From contig NZ_CP085344.1 of NCBI RefSeq assembly GCF_020618415.1, positions 3,309,001-3,373,000 on the forward strand: a stretch of 64,000 bases of DNA, given 5' to 3'. This document shows, piece after piece, positions 19,319 to 28,106 of the stretch; position 1 is the first letter of the stretch; every line of letters starts with the position of its first letter. The notes under the pieces were generated by a model that saw only the letters and a list, made by a program, of their open reading frames with translations, made no database searches and was not told the origin of the DNA. The position numbers and the translations under genes were made by a program. The stretch is from Cupriavidus sp. MP-37 (GTDB taxonomy: Bacteria > Pseudomonadota > Gammaproteobacteria > Burkholderiales > Burkholderiaceae).

Positions 19319-20563
19319 ATGCCTAGCCCGTCCCGACTGTGCGCGCCGCGCGCGCGCGCCAGCCTCGCCCGTGTCGTTGCCGCCTGGCGGCGCTGGCTGT
19401 TGCCGACCGCTGCCGCCGCGGCATGCGCGGTGCTGGCCGCCGGCTGCGCCACCGCGCCGCGCCCCAAGCGCGCCGCACCGCCGGCTGCGCCGGCGCCGGC
19501 GCCCGCCGTGAGCGCACCGGCTGCGGCGGCAGCCGCGCAGCCGAAGCCGCTGGTGATCGCGCATCGCGGTGCCAGCGCACTGCGTCCGGAGCACACGCTG
19601 GCCGCCTATGCCAAGGCGATCGAGGACGGCGCCGACGCGATCGAGCCCGACCTCGTCATGACGCGCGACGGCGTGCTGGTGGTGCGCCACGAGAACGACA
19701 TCACCGGCACCACCAACGTCGCCGAACTGCCGCAGTTTGCCGAGCGCAAGCGCACCAAGGTGATCGACGGCGAGCGCCTGACCGGCTGGTTCACCGAAGA
19801 CTTCACCCTGGCCGAGCTGAAGACGCTGCGCGCGCGCGAGCGCATCCCGCGCCTGCGCCCGGCCAATGCGCGCCTGAACGACCAGTTCGAGGTGCCCTCC
19901 TTCGACGAAATCGTGCGCCTGGCCGAGCAGGCCGCGCTGCGCACCGGCAAACCCGTCGGCATCTATGCCGAACTGAAGCACCCCAGCTACTTCCGCGGCA
20001 TCGGCCTGCCGCTCGAGGACAAGCTGGCCGCGGCGGTGCGGGCGCAGCCCTATCTGCGCCACGCGCCGGTGTTCATCCAGTGTTTCGAGAGCGGCAGCCT
20101 GCGCGCGCTGCGGCGCACGCTGGGCCACGGCTTGCCCAACGTCAAGCTGGTCCAGCTGATCGGCAACCCGCGCAAGGGCCCGGCCGACTGGAAGCTTGCC
20201 GGCGACGGCCGCACCTTCGGCGATATGCTGAGCACGACCGGCCTGCGCGAAGTCGCGGCCTACGCCGACGGCATCGGCCCCGAGAAGAGCAGCGTCGTAC
20301 CCCGCGATGCGCAGGGCGCGCTGGGCGCGCCGACCGCGGTGGTACAGCAGGCCCATGCCGCCGGCCTGTTCGTCCACCCCTACACCTTCCGCCCGGAAAA
20401 CAGCTTCCTGCCCAAGGCGCTGCAGGGCGGCGGCGACGAAGCCACGCGCAGCCCGGCGGGCATGGAGCGCGAGGTGCAGGCCTTCGTCGCGGCCGGCATC
20501 GACGGCTTCTTCACCGACGACCCGGCGCTGGGCCGGCGCGCCGTCGACACGCCGGCACGCTGA
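19319..20563 (+). CDS. lipoprotein glycerophosphodiester phosphodiesterase
   Basis: GlpQ-type enzyme that hydrolyses glycerophosphodiesters to glycerol-3-phosphate and alcohol. The 414-residue protein has a twin-Arg-free signal sequence ending in the lipobox VLAAGC, an Ala/Pro-rich linker, then the GDPD TIM barrel opening VIAHRGASALRPEHTLAAY with catalytic His, the EPDLVMTRDG acidic pair and RHEND. The C-terminal FVHPYTFRPEN and FTDDP segments complete the fold. It is therefore expected to be anchored in the periplasm or outer membrane. A TACAAT -10 at 19283-19288 suggests its own promoter. Its place between ruvC and ruvA is unusual functionally. Confidence 0.92.
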   Translation: MPSPSRLCAPRARASLARVVAAWRRWLLPTAAAAACAVLAAGCATAPRPKRAAPPAAPAPAPAVSAPAAAAAAQPKPLVIAHRGASALRPEHTLAAYAKAIEDGADAIEPDLVMTRDGVLVVRHENDITGTTNVAELPQFAERKRTKVIDGERLTGWFTEDFTLAELKTLRARERIPRLRPANARLNDQFEVPSFDEIVRLAEQAALRTGKPVGIYAELKHPSYFRGIGLPLEDKLAAAVRAQPYLRHAPVFIQCFESGSLRALRRTLGHGLPNVKLVQLIGNPRKGPADWKLAGDGRTFGDMLSTTGLREVAAYADGIGPEKSSVVPRDAQGALGAPTAVVQQAHAAGLFVHPYTFRPENSFLPKALQGGGDEATRSPAGMEREVQAFVAAGIDGFFTDDPALGRRAVDTPAR

Positions 20564-20603
20564 GCCGCCAGGCGGCCGCGCTACACTGGCGGCCGCTTCT
20601 TTT
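20564..20603 (+). terminator. hairpin after the phosphodiesterase gene
   Basis: GCCGCCAG (20564-20571) pairs with CTGGCGGC (20586-20593), followed by CGCTTCTTTT. The stem abuts the stop codon, so it is a plausible intrinsic terminator upstream of ruvA; TACACT inside the loop could also be a ruvA -10. Confidence 0.55.
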
Positions 20604-20629
20604 CTGACCTCCTGTTTTTTCCCCGCACC

Positions 20630-21211
20630 ATGATCGGACGCATCGCCGGCACCCTTATCGAGAAGAATCCCCCGCACCTGCTGGTCGACTGCCACGGCGT
20701 CGGCTACGAGGTCGACGTGCCGATGAGCACCTTCTACAACCTGCCCGCGGTGGGCCAGCCGGTAACGCTGCTAACGCAGCTGATCGTGCGCGAGGATGCG
20801 CACCTGCTGTACGGCTTCGGCAGCGCGGCGGAGCGCAACACCTTCCGCGAGCTGATCAAGATCACCGGCATCGGCGCGCGCATGGCGCTGGCGGTGCTGT
20901 CCGGCATGTCGGTGCCCGAGCTGGCGCAGGCGATCACGCTGCAGGAAGCGGGGCGCCTGACGCGCATCCCCGGCATCGGCAAGAAGACCGCCGAGCGGCT
21001 GCTGCTGGAGCTCAAGGGCAAGCTCGGCGCGGAACTGGGCCATGCGCCCGGCGCGCCGGCGGTGCCCGACAGTGCCGTCGACGTGCTCAATGCGCTGCTG
21101 GCGCTGGGCTATTCCGAGAAAGAAGCGGCCGCGGCGATCAAGCAGGTGCCGGCCGGCACCGGGGTGTCCGAGGGCATCAAGCTGGCGCTGAAGGCGCTGT
21201 CGAAGGGTTGA
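20630..21211 (+). CDS. ruvA: Holliday junction branch-migration protein RuvA
   Basis: Tetrameric junction-binding subunit that loads RuvB. The 193-residue protein begins [20 protein letters not shown] (OB-fold, about 1-63), followed by two helix-hairpin-helix motifs ([15 protein letters not shown] and [17 protein letters not shown], about 70-140) and a C-terminal RuvB-contacting domain (about 148-193, [17 protein letters not shown]). ruvB follows after 58 bases. Confidence 0.97.
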   Translation: MIGRIAGTLIEKNPPHLLVDCHGVGYEVDVPMSTFYNLPAVGQPVTLLTQLIVREDAHLLYGFGSAAERNTFRELIKITGIGARMALAVLSGMSVPELAQAITLQEAGRLTRIPGIGKKTAERLLLELKGKLGAELGHAPGAPAVPDSAVDVLNALLALGYSEKEAAAAIKQVPAGTGVSEGIKLALKALSKG

Positions 21212-21269
21212 GCGTCGGATTGGCGCGTAGAATGGCGCATTGTTGCCGCTGTCCGGGCCCCTGACCGCC

Positions 21270-22334
21270 ATGATCGAAACAGACAAGCTTGCCGCTCCCT
21301 CCCGCGTGATCGCCGCCACCCCCGCCTCGTCGCACGAGGAGGCGTTCGAGCGCGCCCTGCGGCCCAAGCTGCTGGACGAGTATGTCGGCCAGGAAAAGGT
21401 GCGCGGCCAGCTCGACATCTTCATGCACGCCGCGCGCAAGCGCCGCGAGGCGCTCGACCACGTGCTGCTGTTCGGCCCGCCCGGGCTGGGCAAGACCACG
21501 CTGGCCCACATCATCGCGCGCGAGATGGGGGTCAACCTGCGCCAGACCTCGGGCCCCGTGCTCGAGCGCCCGGGCGACCTGGCCGCGCTGCTGACCAACC
21601 TCGAAGCCAACGACGTCCTCTTTATCGACGAGATCCACCGGCTCTCGCCGGTGGTCGAGGAAATCCTGTATCCGGCGCTGGAGGACTACCAGATCGACAT
21701 CATGATCGGCGAGGGCCCGGCGGCGCGCTCGGTCAAGCTGGACCTGCAGCCGTTCACGCTGGTGGGCGCGACCACGCGCGCCGGCATGCTGACCAACCCG
21801 CTGCGCGACCGCTTCGGCATCGTCGCGCGGCTGGAGTTCTACACCGCCGGGGAACTGGCCCGCATCGTCACCCGCTCGGCGCAGCTGCTGCACGCCAGCA
21901 TCGATCCGCAAGGCGCGCTGGAGATCGCCCGCCGCGCGCGCGGCACGCCCCGCATCGCCAACCGGCTGCTGCGCCGCGTGCGCGACTATGCCGAGGTCAA
22001 GGGCGACGGCACCATTACGCGCGAGATGGCGGATGCCGCACTGGCCATGCTCGACGTCGACCGCGTCGGCTTCGACCTGATGGACCGCAAGCTGCTCGAG
22101 GCGGTGCTGCACAAGTTCGGCGGCGGCCCGGTCGGGGTGGACAACCTTGCCGCCGCCATCGGCGAAGAGCGCGACACCATCGAGGACGTGCTCGAGCCCT
22201 ACCTGATCCAGCAGGGCTATCTGCAGCGCACCCCGCGCGGGCGCGTGGCCACCGCGGCGGCCTACCGGCATTTCGGCCTGGCCAGCCCGCAAGGCATGGC
22301 CGGCGACGCCGGCGAACTGTTCGGCGACGCCTGA
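21270..22334 (+). CDS. ruvB: Holliday junction branch-migration ATPase RuvB
   Basis: AAA+ motor that drives branch migration with RuvA. The 354-residue protein has Walker [12 protein letters not shown], Walker [11 protein letters not shown], the sensor GATTRAGML and the C-terminal winged-helix domain ([18 protein letters not shown] onward). ATG 21270 gives [14 protein letters not shown]; the few codons upstream that stay open are not typical. The product is slightly longer than E. coli RuvB because of a short N-terminal tail. Confidence 0.97.
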   Translation: MIETDKLAAPSRVIAATPASSHEEAFERALRPKLLDEYVGQEKVRGQLDIFMHAARKRREALDHVLLFGPPGLGKTTLAHIIAREMGVNLRQTSGPVLERPGDLAALLTNLEANDVLFIDEIHRLSPVVEEILYPALEDYQIDIMIGEGPAARSVKLDLQPFTLVGATTRAGMLTNPLRDRFGIVARLEFYTAGELARIVTRSAQLLHASIDPQGALEIARRARGTPRIANRLLRRVRDYAEVKGDGTITREMADAALAMLDVDRVGFDLMDRKLLEAVLHKFGGGPVGVDNLAAAIGEERDTIEDVLEPYLIQQGYLQRTPRGRVATAAAYRHFGLASPQGMAGDAGELFGDA

Positions 22335-22346
22335 ACCTGTGCCGGC

Positions 22347-22374
22347 GCGACGTGTGCCATGACGCACACGTCGC
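22347..22374 (+). terminator. hairpin after ruvB
   Basis: GCGACGTGTGC (22347-22357) pairs with GCACACGTCGC (22364-22374), 13 bases after the ruvB stop, followed by an A/T-rich stretch with a short TTTT run 17 bases on. Terminator-like but with a weak U-tract. Confidence 0.55.
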
Positions 22375-22532
22375 GATCAATTAAACGTTTTAGATTTCCA
22401 ACCCAAATTTTTTCGAAGTGGATTGCTGGCCGGTGGCCGATTGTCCACAATGGCTTCAGCGGCATCTCCCCGGTGCCGCGACGGCTGTGTCCGCCGGGGC
22501 ACGGCTCCTTTGCAAACCTGTCAAGGAAAGCC

Positions 22533-23126
22533 ATGATCCGCCAGTGTTCCAGCCTGCTCGCCGCACTTCTCGCCCTGACCGCATTCGGCGCCGGCACTGC
22601 CAACGCCCAGCGCCCGCCGGCGCCGGTCGGCGTGGCGGAAGAAGCGGTCATCAGCGGCAAGATCGTCGATATCGATCCCGAAACCAAGGCGGTGCTGGTG
22701 CAAGGCCCGCGCGGCAACGTGGTGGAACTGGTGGGGGGTGACGAGGTCCGCAATTTCGGCCAGATCCGCAAGGGCGACATCCTGACCGTGGCGCGCGGCG
22801 CCGCGCTGGTCGCGGCGCTGGAGCCGGTCGACAGCAAGGCGACGGCACTGGCCGAATCGGTCGACCGCACCACGCGCGCGGCCGAGGGCGGCAAGCCCGG
22901 CATCATGCGCGAGATCACCACCACGGTGACCGCCCAGATCACCAAGATCGACCCGGCCAAGCGCCTGCTCACCTTCCGCGGCCCACGCGAGACGCTGCGC
23001 ACGGTCAAGGTGCAAGATCCTGCCATCGACCTGAATGGCATCAAGCAAGGCCAGATGGCCAAGATCGTCTACCGTGAAGTCGTGGCCATTACGGTCAAGG
23101 CGCCAGCGGCAGCCGCAGCAAACTGA
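22533..23126 (+). CDS. exported protein of unknown function
   Basis: A 197-residue secreted protein: signal peptide LLAALLALTAFGAGTANAQ with predicted cleavage after NAQ or ANA, then a soluble region. Two similar beta segments are visible, VISGKIVDIDPETKAVLVQGPRGNVVEL (about 42-68) and VTAQITKIDPAKRLLTFRGPRETL (about 130-155), suggesting a duplicated small beta-barrel unit. No catalytic motif is seen. It lies 43 bases upstream of a SYLF-domain lipoprotein gene and is probably cotranscribed with it. The A/T-rich 22375-22532 region should hold the promoter. Confidence 0.8.
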   Translation: MIRQCSSLLAALLALTAFGAGTANAQRPPAPVGVAEEAVISGKIVDIDPETKAVLVQGPRGNVVELVGGDEVRNFGQIRKGDILTVARGAALVAALEPVDSKATALAESVDRTTRAAEGGKPGIMREITTTVTAQITKIDPAKRLLTFRGPRETLRTVKVQDPAIDLNGIKQGQMAKIVYREVVAITVKAPAAAAAN

Positions 23127-23169
23127 GCCACTGAATCAGGCGCGGTACTTTTCCCTCAGGAGGTTACCT

Positions 23170-23754
23170 ATGAATCGTCGCCACTTTGTTACCCGGGTTG
23201 CCGGATCGGGCCTGCTCGTCGCCACCGTGATGGCCGCGGGCTGCACCACCACCGGCACCAAAGCCTCGAGCGATCCGGCCGCCAAGCGCAAGGAAATCGA
23301 TGCCGGCGTCGATGGCGCGCTGAACCGGCTGTACTCGTCGGCCAACGGCTCGCGCGAGCTGGCCCAGCGCGCGCAGGGCATCCTGGTGTTCCCGCGCGTA
23401 CTGGCGGGCGGCTTTATCGTGGGCGCCGAATACGGCGAGGGCGCGTTGCGCTCGAAGGGCTCGACGGTCGGCTACTACAGCACGACGCAGGCCTCGGTCG
23501 GCCTGACCGCCGGCGGACAATCCAAGGCCGTTATCATCATGTTCATGACGCCCGAGGCTTACAACAAGTTCGTGGCCAGCAAGGGCTGGACAGCCGGTGC
23601 AGATGCCAACGTGGCGGTCGCGAAGGTCGGCGCGGACGGCCGGCTCGACACGCTGACCAGCCAGCAGCCGGTGGTTGCCTTTGTGCAGACCAACGCCGGC
23701 CTGATGTTCGACGTCTCGGTGAACGGGTCCAAGATCAGCAAGCTGGACATCTGA
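23170..23754 (+). CDS. SYLF/YSC84-domain lipoprotein
   Basis: A 194-residue exported protein with a lipobox-like AAGC at residue 25 after a hydrophobic signal segment. The mature part is a SYLF (Ysc84) lipid-binding domain: AQGILVFPRVLAGGFIVGAEYGEGALR and the closing TNAGLMFDVSVNGSKI are typical. Bacterial SYLF proteins are mostly uncharacterised; lipid binding is known for eukaryotic members. A very strong ribosome-binding site, AGGAGGTTA, ends a few bases before ATG 23170, which fixes the start. Confidence 0.88.
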   Translation: MNRRHFVTRVAGSGLLVATVMAAGCTTTGTKASSDPAAKRKEIDAGVDGALNRLYSSANGSRELAQRAQGILVFPRVLAGGFIVGAEYGEGALRSKGSTVGYYSTTQASVGLTAGGQSKAVIIMFMTPEAYNKFVASKGWTAGADANVAVAKVGADGRLDTLTSQQPVVAFVQTNAGLMFDVSVNGSKISKLDI

Positions 23755-23798
23755 CGCGGCCGCGGCACTGCGGTTGCCCACCTCCCGTCATGCCTCCG

Positions 23799-23827
23799 AT
23801 TCCCGGCTGCGGCCGGGAATTTTCGTT
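23799..23827 (+). terminator. intrinsic terminator after the SYLF gene
   Basis: ATTCCCGGC (23799-23807) pairs with GCCGGGAAT (23812-23820) around TGCG and is followed by TTTCGTTT. Nine-base GC stem plus T-run, 44 bases after the stop. Confidence 0.8.
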
Positions 23828-23929
23828 TACCGGCGCCCGGCGCGGGAGGCAGGCACGGCGGATTCCGGAGCCCGCTGGCATAATCGCGCCCAAAACATGG
23901 CGCGCCAGCGCCTCCGACCGGGAGCCCCC

Positions 23930-24655
23930 ATGTCCGCCGTCCCCGCCAGCACGACCCAACCGGGCCGCGTCTACCGCTACTACGACTTCGTCATGGTGGC
24001 GTTCGTCACCGTGCTGCTGTGCTCGAACCTGATCGGCGCGGCCAAGGCGGCGCAGGTCACGCTGCCGCTGATCGGCACCGTCACCTTCGGCGCGGGCGTG
24101 CTGTTTTTCCCGGTCTCATACATCTTCGGCGACGTGCTGACCGAGGTCTACGGCTACGGGCGCGACCGGCGCGTGGTCTGGGCCGGCTTTGCCGCGCTGG
24201 CCTTCGCCACCTTCATGAGCGTGGTGGTGCTGAACATGCCGGTGGCACCGTTCATGGCGGACTACCAGAAGAGTCTGCAGGACGTGTTCGGCAACACCTG
24301 GCGCATCGCGCTCGGTTCGCTGATCGCGTTCTGCTGCGGCAGCTTTGCCAACAGCTACGTGCTGGCCAAGATGAAGCTGTGGACCGCCGGCCGGTGGCTG
24401 TGGACGCGCACCATCGGCTCGACCCTGGCCGGCGAGCTGGTGGACTCGTCGCTGTTCTATGTGATTGCGTTCTACGGCATCTGGCCGCTGGAGCAGGTGG
24501 TCCAGGTGGCGGTGGCGCAGTACGTGCTGAAGACCGGCTGGGAAGTGGTGATGACGCCGGTGACGTACAAGGTGGTGGGCTTCCTGAAGCGGGCCGAGAA
24601 CGAAGATTATTTCGACCGGCATACCAACTTCACGCCGTTCCGCGTCCGGGTCTAG
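23930..24655 (+). CDS. yhhQ: queuosine-precursor (VUT/YhhQ) family transporter
   Basis: Inner-membrane protein of the vitamin-uptake-like VUT family; E. coli YhhQ takes up the queuosine precursors preQ0/preQ1. The 241-residue protein has about six helices and the family core VSYIFGDVLTEVYGYGRDRRVVW and GELVDSSLFYVIAFYG. No preQ1 riboswitch could be recognised upstream. ATG 23930 follows GGGAGCC; earlier in-frame codons have no membrane-protein character. Confidence 0.88.
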   Translation: MSAVPASTTQPGRVYRYYDFVMVAFVTVLLCSNLIGAAKAAQVTLPLIGTVTFGAGVLFFPVSYIFGDVLTEVYGYGRDRRVVWAGFAALAFATFMSVVVLNMPVAPFMADYQKSLQDVFGNTWRIALGSLIAFCCGSFANSYVLAKMKLWTAGRWLWTRTIGSTLAGELVDSSLFYVIAFYGIWPLEQVVQVAVAQYVLKTGWEVVMTPVTYKVVGFLKRAENEDYFDRHTNFTPFRVRV

Positions 24656-24663
24656 CGCAGCGG

Positions 24664-25338
24664 CTACGGCACGCGGCGGTCCACCTCGTCCAGCGCCAGG
24701 TGCTGCAGGTGGCTGACGTCGCCCCACTGGGCCAGCGTCAGGTGGGTGCTGTCGCTGCGCAGGCGGTTGACGCTGGCATTGAGCAGCTCGTGCTGGCGCG
24801 GCGCTTCCAGCGTCATGCCGGTGGCCTCGCGGTAGAGGCAGTCGAGCACGCCGCCGTGCGCGACCAGCGCGATGCGCTCGCCCGGGTGCCGGCGCGACAG
24901 CGCCAGCACCGCGTCGACCGCGCGCTCGTGGAAGCCCAGCAGCGACTCGCCCTCGGGTGGCGCGTAATCGGGCACGCGCGCCTGCCAGCGCGCGAAGTCT
25001 TCGGGCAGGTGCTCGGCCACCTCGGCGTAGGTCTTGCCCTGCAGCGAACCGTAGCTGCGCTCGCGCAGCCGCGCGTCGGCACGCACCTGCAGCCCCAGCG
25101 CCTCGGCCAGCGGCGCGGCCGTTGCCATCGCGCGCGACAGGTCGCTGGAATACACCGCGTCGATCGGCTCGCCCGCCAGCGCCTGCGCCAGTGCGCGTGC
25201 CTGCGCATGGCCGGTCTCGTTCAGCGGAATATCGAGCTGGCCCTGCAGCCGGCGCTCCCGGTTCCAGGCCGTTTCGCCGTGGCGGATCACGATCAGGTGG
25301 GTAAAGGCCAGCGAATGCGGCCCGGGGCTTTGCGACAT
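24664..25338 (-). CDS. histidine phosphatase-family protein
   Basis: A 224-residue phosphoglycerate-mutase-like phosphatase. The catalytic motif is IVIRHGETAWNRE near residue 17; further conserved residues are the Arg in SDLSRAMATAAPLA, the Glu in LRERSYGSLQGK and the second His in VAHGGVLDC. Such GpmB/CobC-type proteins dephosphorylate diverse small molecules, and the substrate is not deducible. ATG 25338 is chosen because the upstream extension lacks family similarity. It converges on the transporter gene with eight bases between stops. Confidence 0.88.
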   Translation of the reverse strand: MSQSPGPHSLAFTHLIVIRHGETAWNRERRLQGQLDIPLNETGHAQARALAQALAGEPIDAVYSSDLSRAMATAAPLAEALGLQVRADARLRERSYGSLQGKTYAEVAEHLPEDFARWQARVPDYAPPEGESLLGFHERAVDAVLALSRRHPGERIALVAHGGVLDCLYREATGMTLEAPRQHELLNASVNRLRSDSTHLTLAQWGDVSHLQHLALDEVDRRVP

Positions 25339-25421
25339 GCCGTTTCCTTCGGGGTTGCTGCGGGTGCTTGCGTGGGGCCGTGCGGGGCCGGCACCGCGCA
25401 GGACGCGGCACCGGCCCGGCT

Positions 25422-26081
25422 TCAGGCCGCCGATGACTTGGCCAGCTTCGGGTTCAGCGTATAGGTGCCGGTCAGCGTAGCCTGCGCCAGCACGTGGCCC
25501 TGGATCGCCTCGCGCACCTGGTTGCCGGTAAAGGTGCCTTCCAGCGGCAGCCGGTCGAGGTCCAGCGCATACAGCGTGAACACGTAGTGGTGCAGCAGCG
25601 TGTCGTTCCACGGCGGGCACGGGCCGTCATAGCCGTAGTAGTCGCCCTTCATGTCGGCATCGCCGGCAAACCAGCCGGTGTAGTCGTTGATGCCATGGCG
25701 CAGGCCGCCCGCGGTGGCGGTGCCGCCGGTGGCTTCCGGCCCCGGCTTGCCGCGCGCGATCACGCCATCGCTGTGCGAGCCGGCCGCGATCGAGGTCAGG
25801 CCGGGCGGGATGTCGACCAGCACCCAGTGGAAGAAATCCACGCGCGGCAGCGAGGCCGGCACTTCGCGGCCTTCCTGGTTGACGTCGTCGCCCTTGCTGG
25901 GGACGTCGCGGTCGTGGCAGATCAGCACGAAGGAGCGCGTCTCGGCCGGCGCGTCTTCCCAGTGCAGGTCGGGATTGCGGTTGTTCGACAGGGCCACGTG
26001 GGCGGCGGCGTCGGGCACGCAGAAAGCGAACTCGCCGGGGATCGGCGCGTTGTCGTTGAAGGACTTGCTCCAGAGTTTCAT
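25422..26081 (-). CDS. YbhB/YbcL-type PEBP (Raf-kinase-inhibitor-like) protein
   Basis: A 219-residue cytosolic protein of the phosphatidylethanolamine-binding family. The ligand-pocket motifs are present: SFVLICHDRDVP, FFHWVLVDIPPG, and YDGPCPPWNDTLLHHYVFTLYALD. It is somewhat longer than E. coli YbhB (158) through insertions between strands. The bacterial role is unknown. It lies 52 bases downstream of dtd on the same strand. Confidence 0.9.
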   Translation of the reverse strand: MKLWSKSFNDNAPIPGEFAFCVPDAAAHVALSNNRNPDLHWEDAPAETRSFVLICHDRDVPSKGDDVNQEGREVPASLPRVDFFHWVLVDIPPGLTSIAAGSHSDGVIARGKPGPEATGGTATAGGLRHGINDYTGWFAGDADMKGDYYGYDGPCPPWNDTLLHHYVFTLYALDLDRLPLEGTFTGNQVREAIQGHVLAQATLTGTYTLNPKLAKSSAA

Positions 26082-26133
26082 TTGTCTCTCCTGTCTTGAT
26101 GCCGCGCCGGGAACGCGGCAGCTTCGAATCGGT

Positions 26134-26595
26134 TCAGGCCGGCGCCACGCGCAGCCAGAACGTGACCGGACCGTCGTTGACCAGGCTGACCTGCATCATC
26201 GCGCCGAACTCGCCGGTCTGCACCTGCGGATGCGCCGCGCGCGCCCGCGCGACGAAATGCTCGTACAGGCGCCGCCCATCCTCGGGCGAGGCCGCGGGGG
26301 TGAAGCTGGGCCGCGTGCCGCTGTTGGTATCGGCGGCGAGCGTGAACTGCGATACCACCAGCAGCCCGCCCGGATTGCCGTTGCCGTCGATGTTCTGCAC
26401 CGGCAGGTTCATCTTGCCGGCCGCGTCGGAAAACACGCGGTACGACAGCATCTTGGCCAGCAGCCGCTCGGCCTGCGCCTCGGTGTCGCCGCGCTCGGCG
26501 CAGACCAGCGCCAGCAGGCCGGCGCCGATCTCCCCGGTGGTGCGGCCTGCTACCGTGACGCGGGCCTGGGCCACCCGCTGGATCAGCGCGATCAT
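26134..26595 (-). CDS. dtd: D-aminoacyl-tRNA deacylase
   Basis: Hydrolyses D-aminoacyl-tRNAs (notably D-Tyr-tRNA) and mischarged Gly-tRNA-Ala as a chirality checkpoint. The 153-residue protein keeps the two active-site motifs [12 protein letters not shown] and NDGPVTFWL with the cross-subunit Gly-Pro. It directly follows tyrS (7 bases), pairing the charging enzyme with its proofreader. Confidence 0.96.
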   Translation of the reverse strand: MIALIQRVAQARVTVAGRTTGEIGAGLLALVCAERGDTEAQAERLLAKMLSYRVFSDAAGKMNLPVQNIDGNGNPGGLLVVSQFTLAADTNSGTRPSFTPAASPEDGRRLYEHFVARARAAHPQVQTGEFGAMMQVSLVNDGPVTFWLRVAPA

Positions 26596-26602
26596 CGCCG
26601 CC

Positions 26603-27847
26603 TCAGGCCAACGTCACGCGCGCGAAGCGGCGCTTGCCGACCTGCACGACGTAAGTGCCCGCGGCCACCTTGGTGGCCTTGTCGCTCACGGTGGCGCCGT
26701 CGATCTTGACCCCGCCCTGCTCGATATTGCGGTTGGCTTCCGAGGTCGACGGCACCAGGTTGGCCTGCTTGAGCAGCTGCGCGATGCCCAGCGGCGCGCC
26801 GGCCAGGGTCACCGCCGGGATATCGTCCGGCACGCCGCCGCGGGCGCGGTGGTTGAAGTCTTCCAGCGCCTTCTCGGCGTCGGCCTGGCTGTGGAAGCGC
26901 GCCACGATCTCCTGCGCCAGCAGCACCTTGCAGTCGCGCGGGTTGCGCCCGGCGGCGATCTCCTGTTTCATCAGGTCGATCTCGCTCATCGGCCGGAACG
27001 ACAGCAGCGTGAAGTACTGCCACATCAGGTCGTCCGAGATGCTCATCAGCTTGCCGAACATCTCGTTCGGGGCCTCGGTCACGCCCACGTAGTTGCCCTT
27101 GGACTTGGACATCTTCTCGACGCCGTCGAGGCCCACCAGCAGCGGCATGGTCAGGATGCACTGCGGCTCCTGGCCGTATTCCTTCTGCAGCTCGCGCCCG
27201 ACCAGCAGGTTGAACTTCTGGTCGGTGCCGCCCAGCTCCAGGTCGGACTTCAGCGCCACCGAGTCGTAGCCCTGCATCAGCGGGTAGAGGAACTCGTGTA
27301 CGGAAATCGGGATGCCGGAGCGGAAGCGCTTGGTGAAGTCGTCGCGCTCCATCATCCGCGCCACGGTGTACTTGGCCGCGAGCTGGATCATGCCGCGCGC
27401 GCCGAGCGGATCGCACCACTCGCTGTTGTAGCGGATCTCGGTGCGGGCCGGGTCGAGCACCAGGCTGGCCTGGCGGTAGTAGGTCTGGGCATTGGCCTCG
27501 ATCTGCTCGCGCGTCAGCGGCGGGCGGGTGCTGTTGCGGCCCGACGGATCGCCGATGGTCGAGGTGAAGTCGCCGATCAGGAAGATCACCTGGTGGCCGA
27601 GGTCCTGCAGCTGGCGCAGCTTGTTCAGCACCACGGTGTGGCCGATGTGGATGTCGGGCGCGGTCGGGTCCAGGCCCAGCTTGATGCGCAGCGGCACGCC
27701 GGTGGCCTCGCTGCGCGCCAGCTTCTGCGCCCACTCCGCCTCGATCAGCAGCTCGTCGCAGCCGCGCTTGGAGATTTCCAGGGCCTGCATCACCGAGGGC
27801 GTCAGGGGGTATTTGGCCGGTGCGGCCGAGGCAACTTCAGTCATCAC
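26603..27847 (-). CDS. tyrS: tyrosyl-tRNA synthetase
   Basis: Class I synthetase charging tRNA-Tyr. The 414-residue protein has the HIGH motif ([13 protein letters not shown], near residue 70), [11 protein letters not shown] near residue 245 and a C-terminal S4-like RNA-binding domain (about 345-414). The N-terminal extension before the Rossmann fold is typical of TyrRS subgroup with KMSKS. It heads a minus-strand run tyrS-dtd-PEBP. Confidence 0.96.
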   Translation of the reverse strand: MMTEVASAAPAKYPLTPSVMQALEISKRGCDELLIEAEWAQKLARSEATGVPLRIKLGLDPTAPDIHIGHTVVLNKLRQLQDLGHQVIFLIGDFTSTIGDPSGRNSTRPPLTREQIEANAQTYYRQASLVLDPARTEIRYNSEWCDPLGARGMIQLAAKYTVARMMERDDFTKRFRSGIPISVHEFLYPLMQGYDSVALKSDLELGGTDQKFNLLVGRELQKEYGQEPQCILTMPLLVGLDGVEKMSKSKGNYVGVTEAPNEMFGKLMSISDDLMWQYFTLLSFRPMSEIDLMKQEIAAGRNPRDCKVLLAQEIVARFHSQADAEKALEDFNHRARGGVPDDIPAVTLAGAPLGIAQLLKQANLVPSTSEANRNIEQGGVKIDGATVSDKATKVAAGTYVVQVGKRRFARVTLA

Positions 27848-28106
27848 GTAAGTCTTTGAAATACTTGAAATTTTAGGAAATCTGCCGACAGCCGCCAGGG
27901 CCGGATTTTGGTATAATCCGCGTTTCCGGGCGCCTGCGGAAGCCTTTCCGGTGCGCCACCCGTCACTTTGCGCAGCAAGGCAGGCGGCCAGAATTACTGA
28001 AAAAATTTCTGAATACTGAACAGCACGCGCCGCACCTCGGGGGAGGAAGGCAGACGAGACACATCGTCCCCGGCAGCGGGCTCAGACCAAGGTTGAATTT
28101 TACGTG
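27848..28106 (+). promoter_or_regulatory. tyrS/endopeptidase divergent region
   Basis: A perfect TATAAT at 27912-27917 on the plus strand marks a likely promoter for the M23 peptidase gene, leaving a leader of roughly 180 bases. No matching consensus -35 is evident. No tRNA or ORF of merit was seen here. Confidence 0.45.

Noticed and set aside
23755..23929. preQ1 riboswitch upstream of the YhhQ-type gene
   Set aside because: The hairpin there is a terminator of the preceding gene; no preQ1 aptamer pattern could be recognised by eye.
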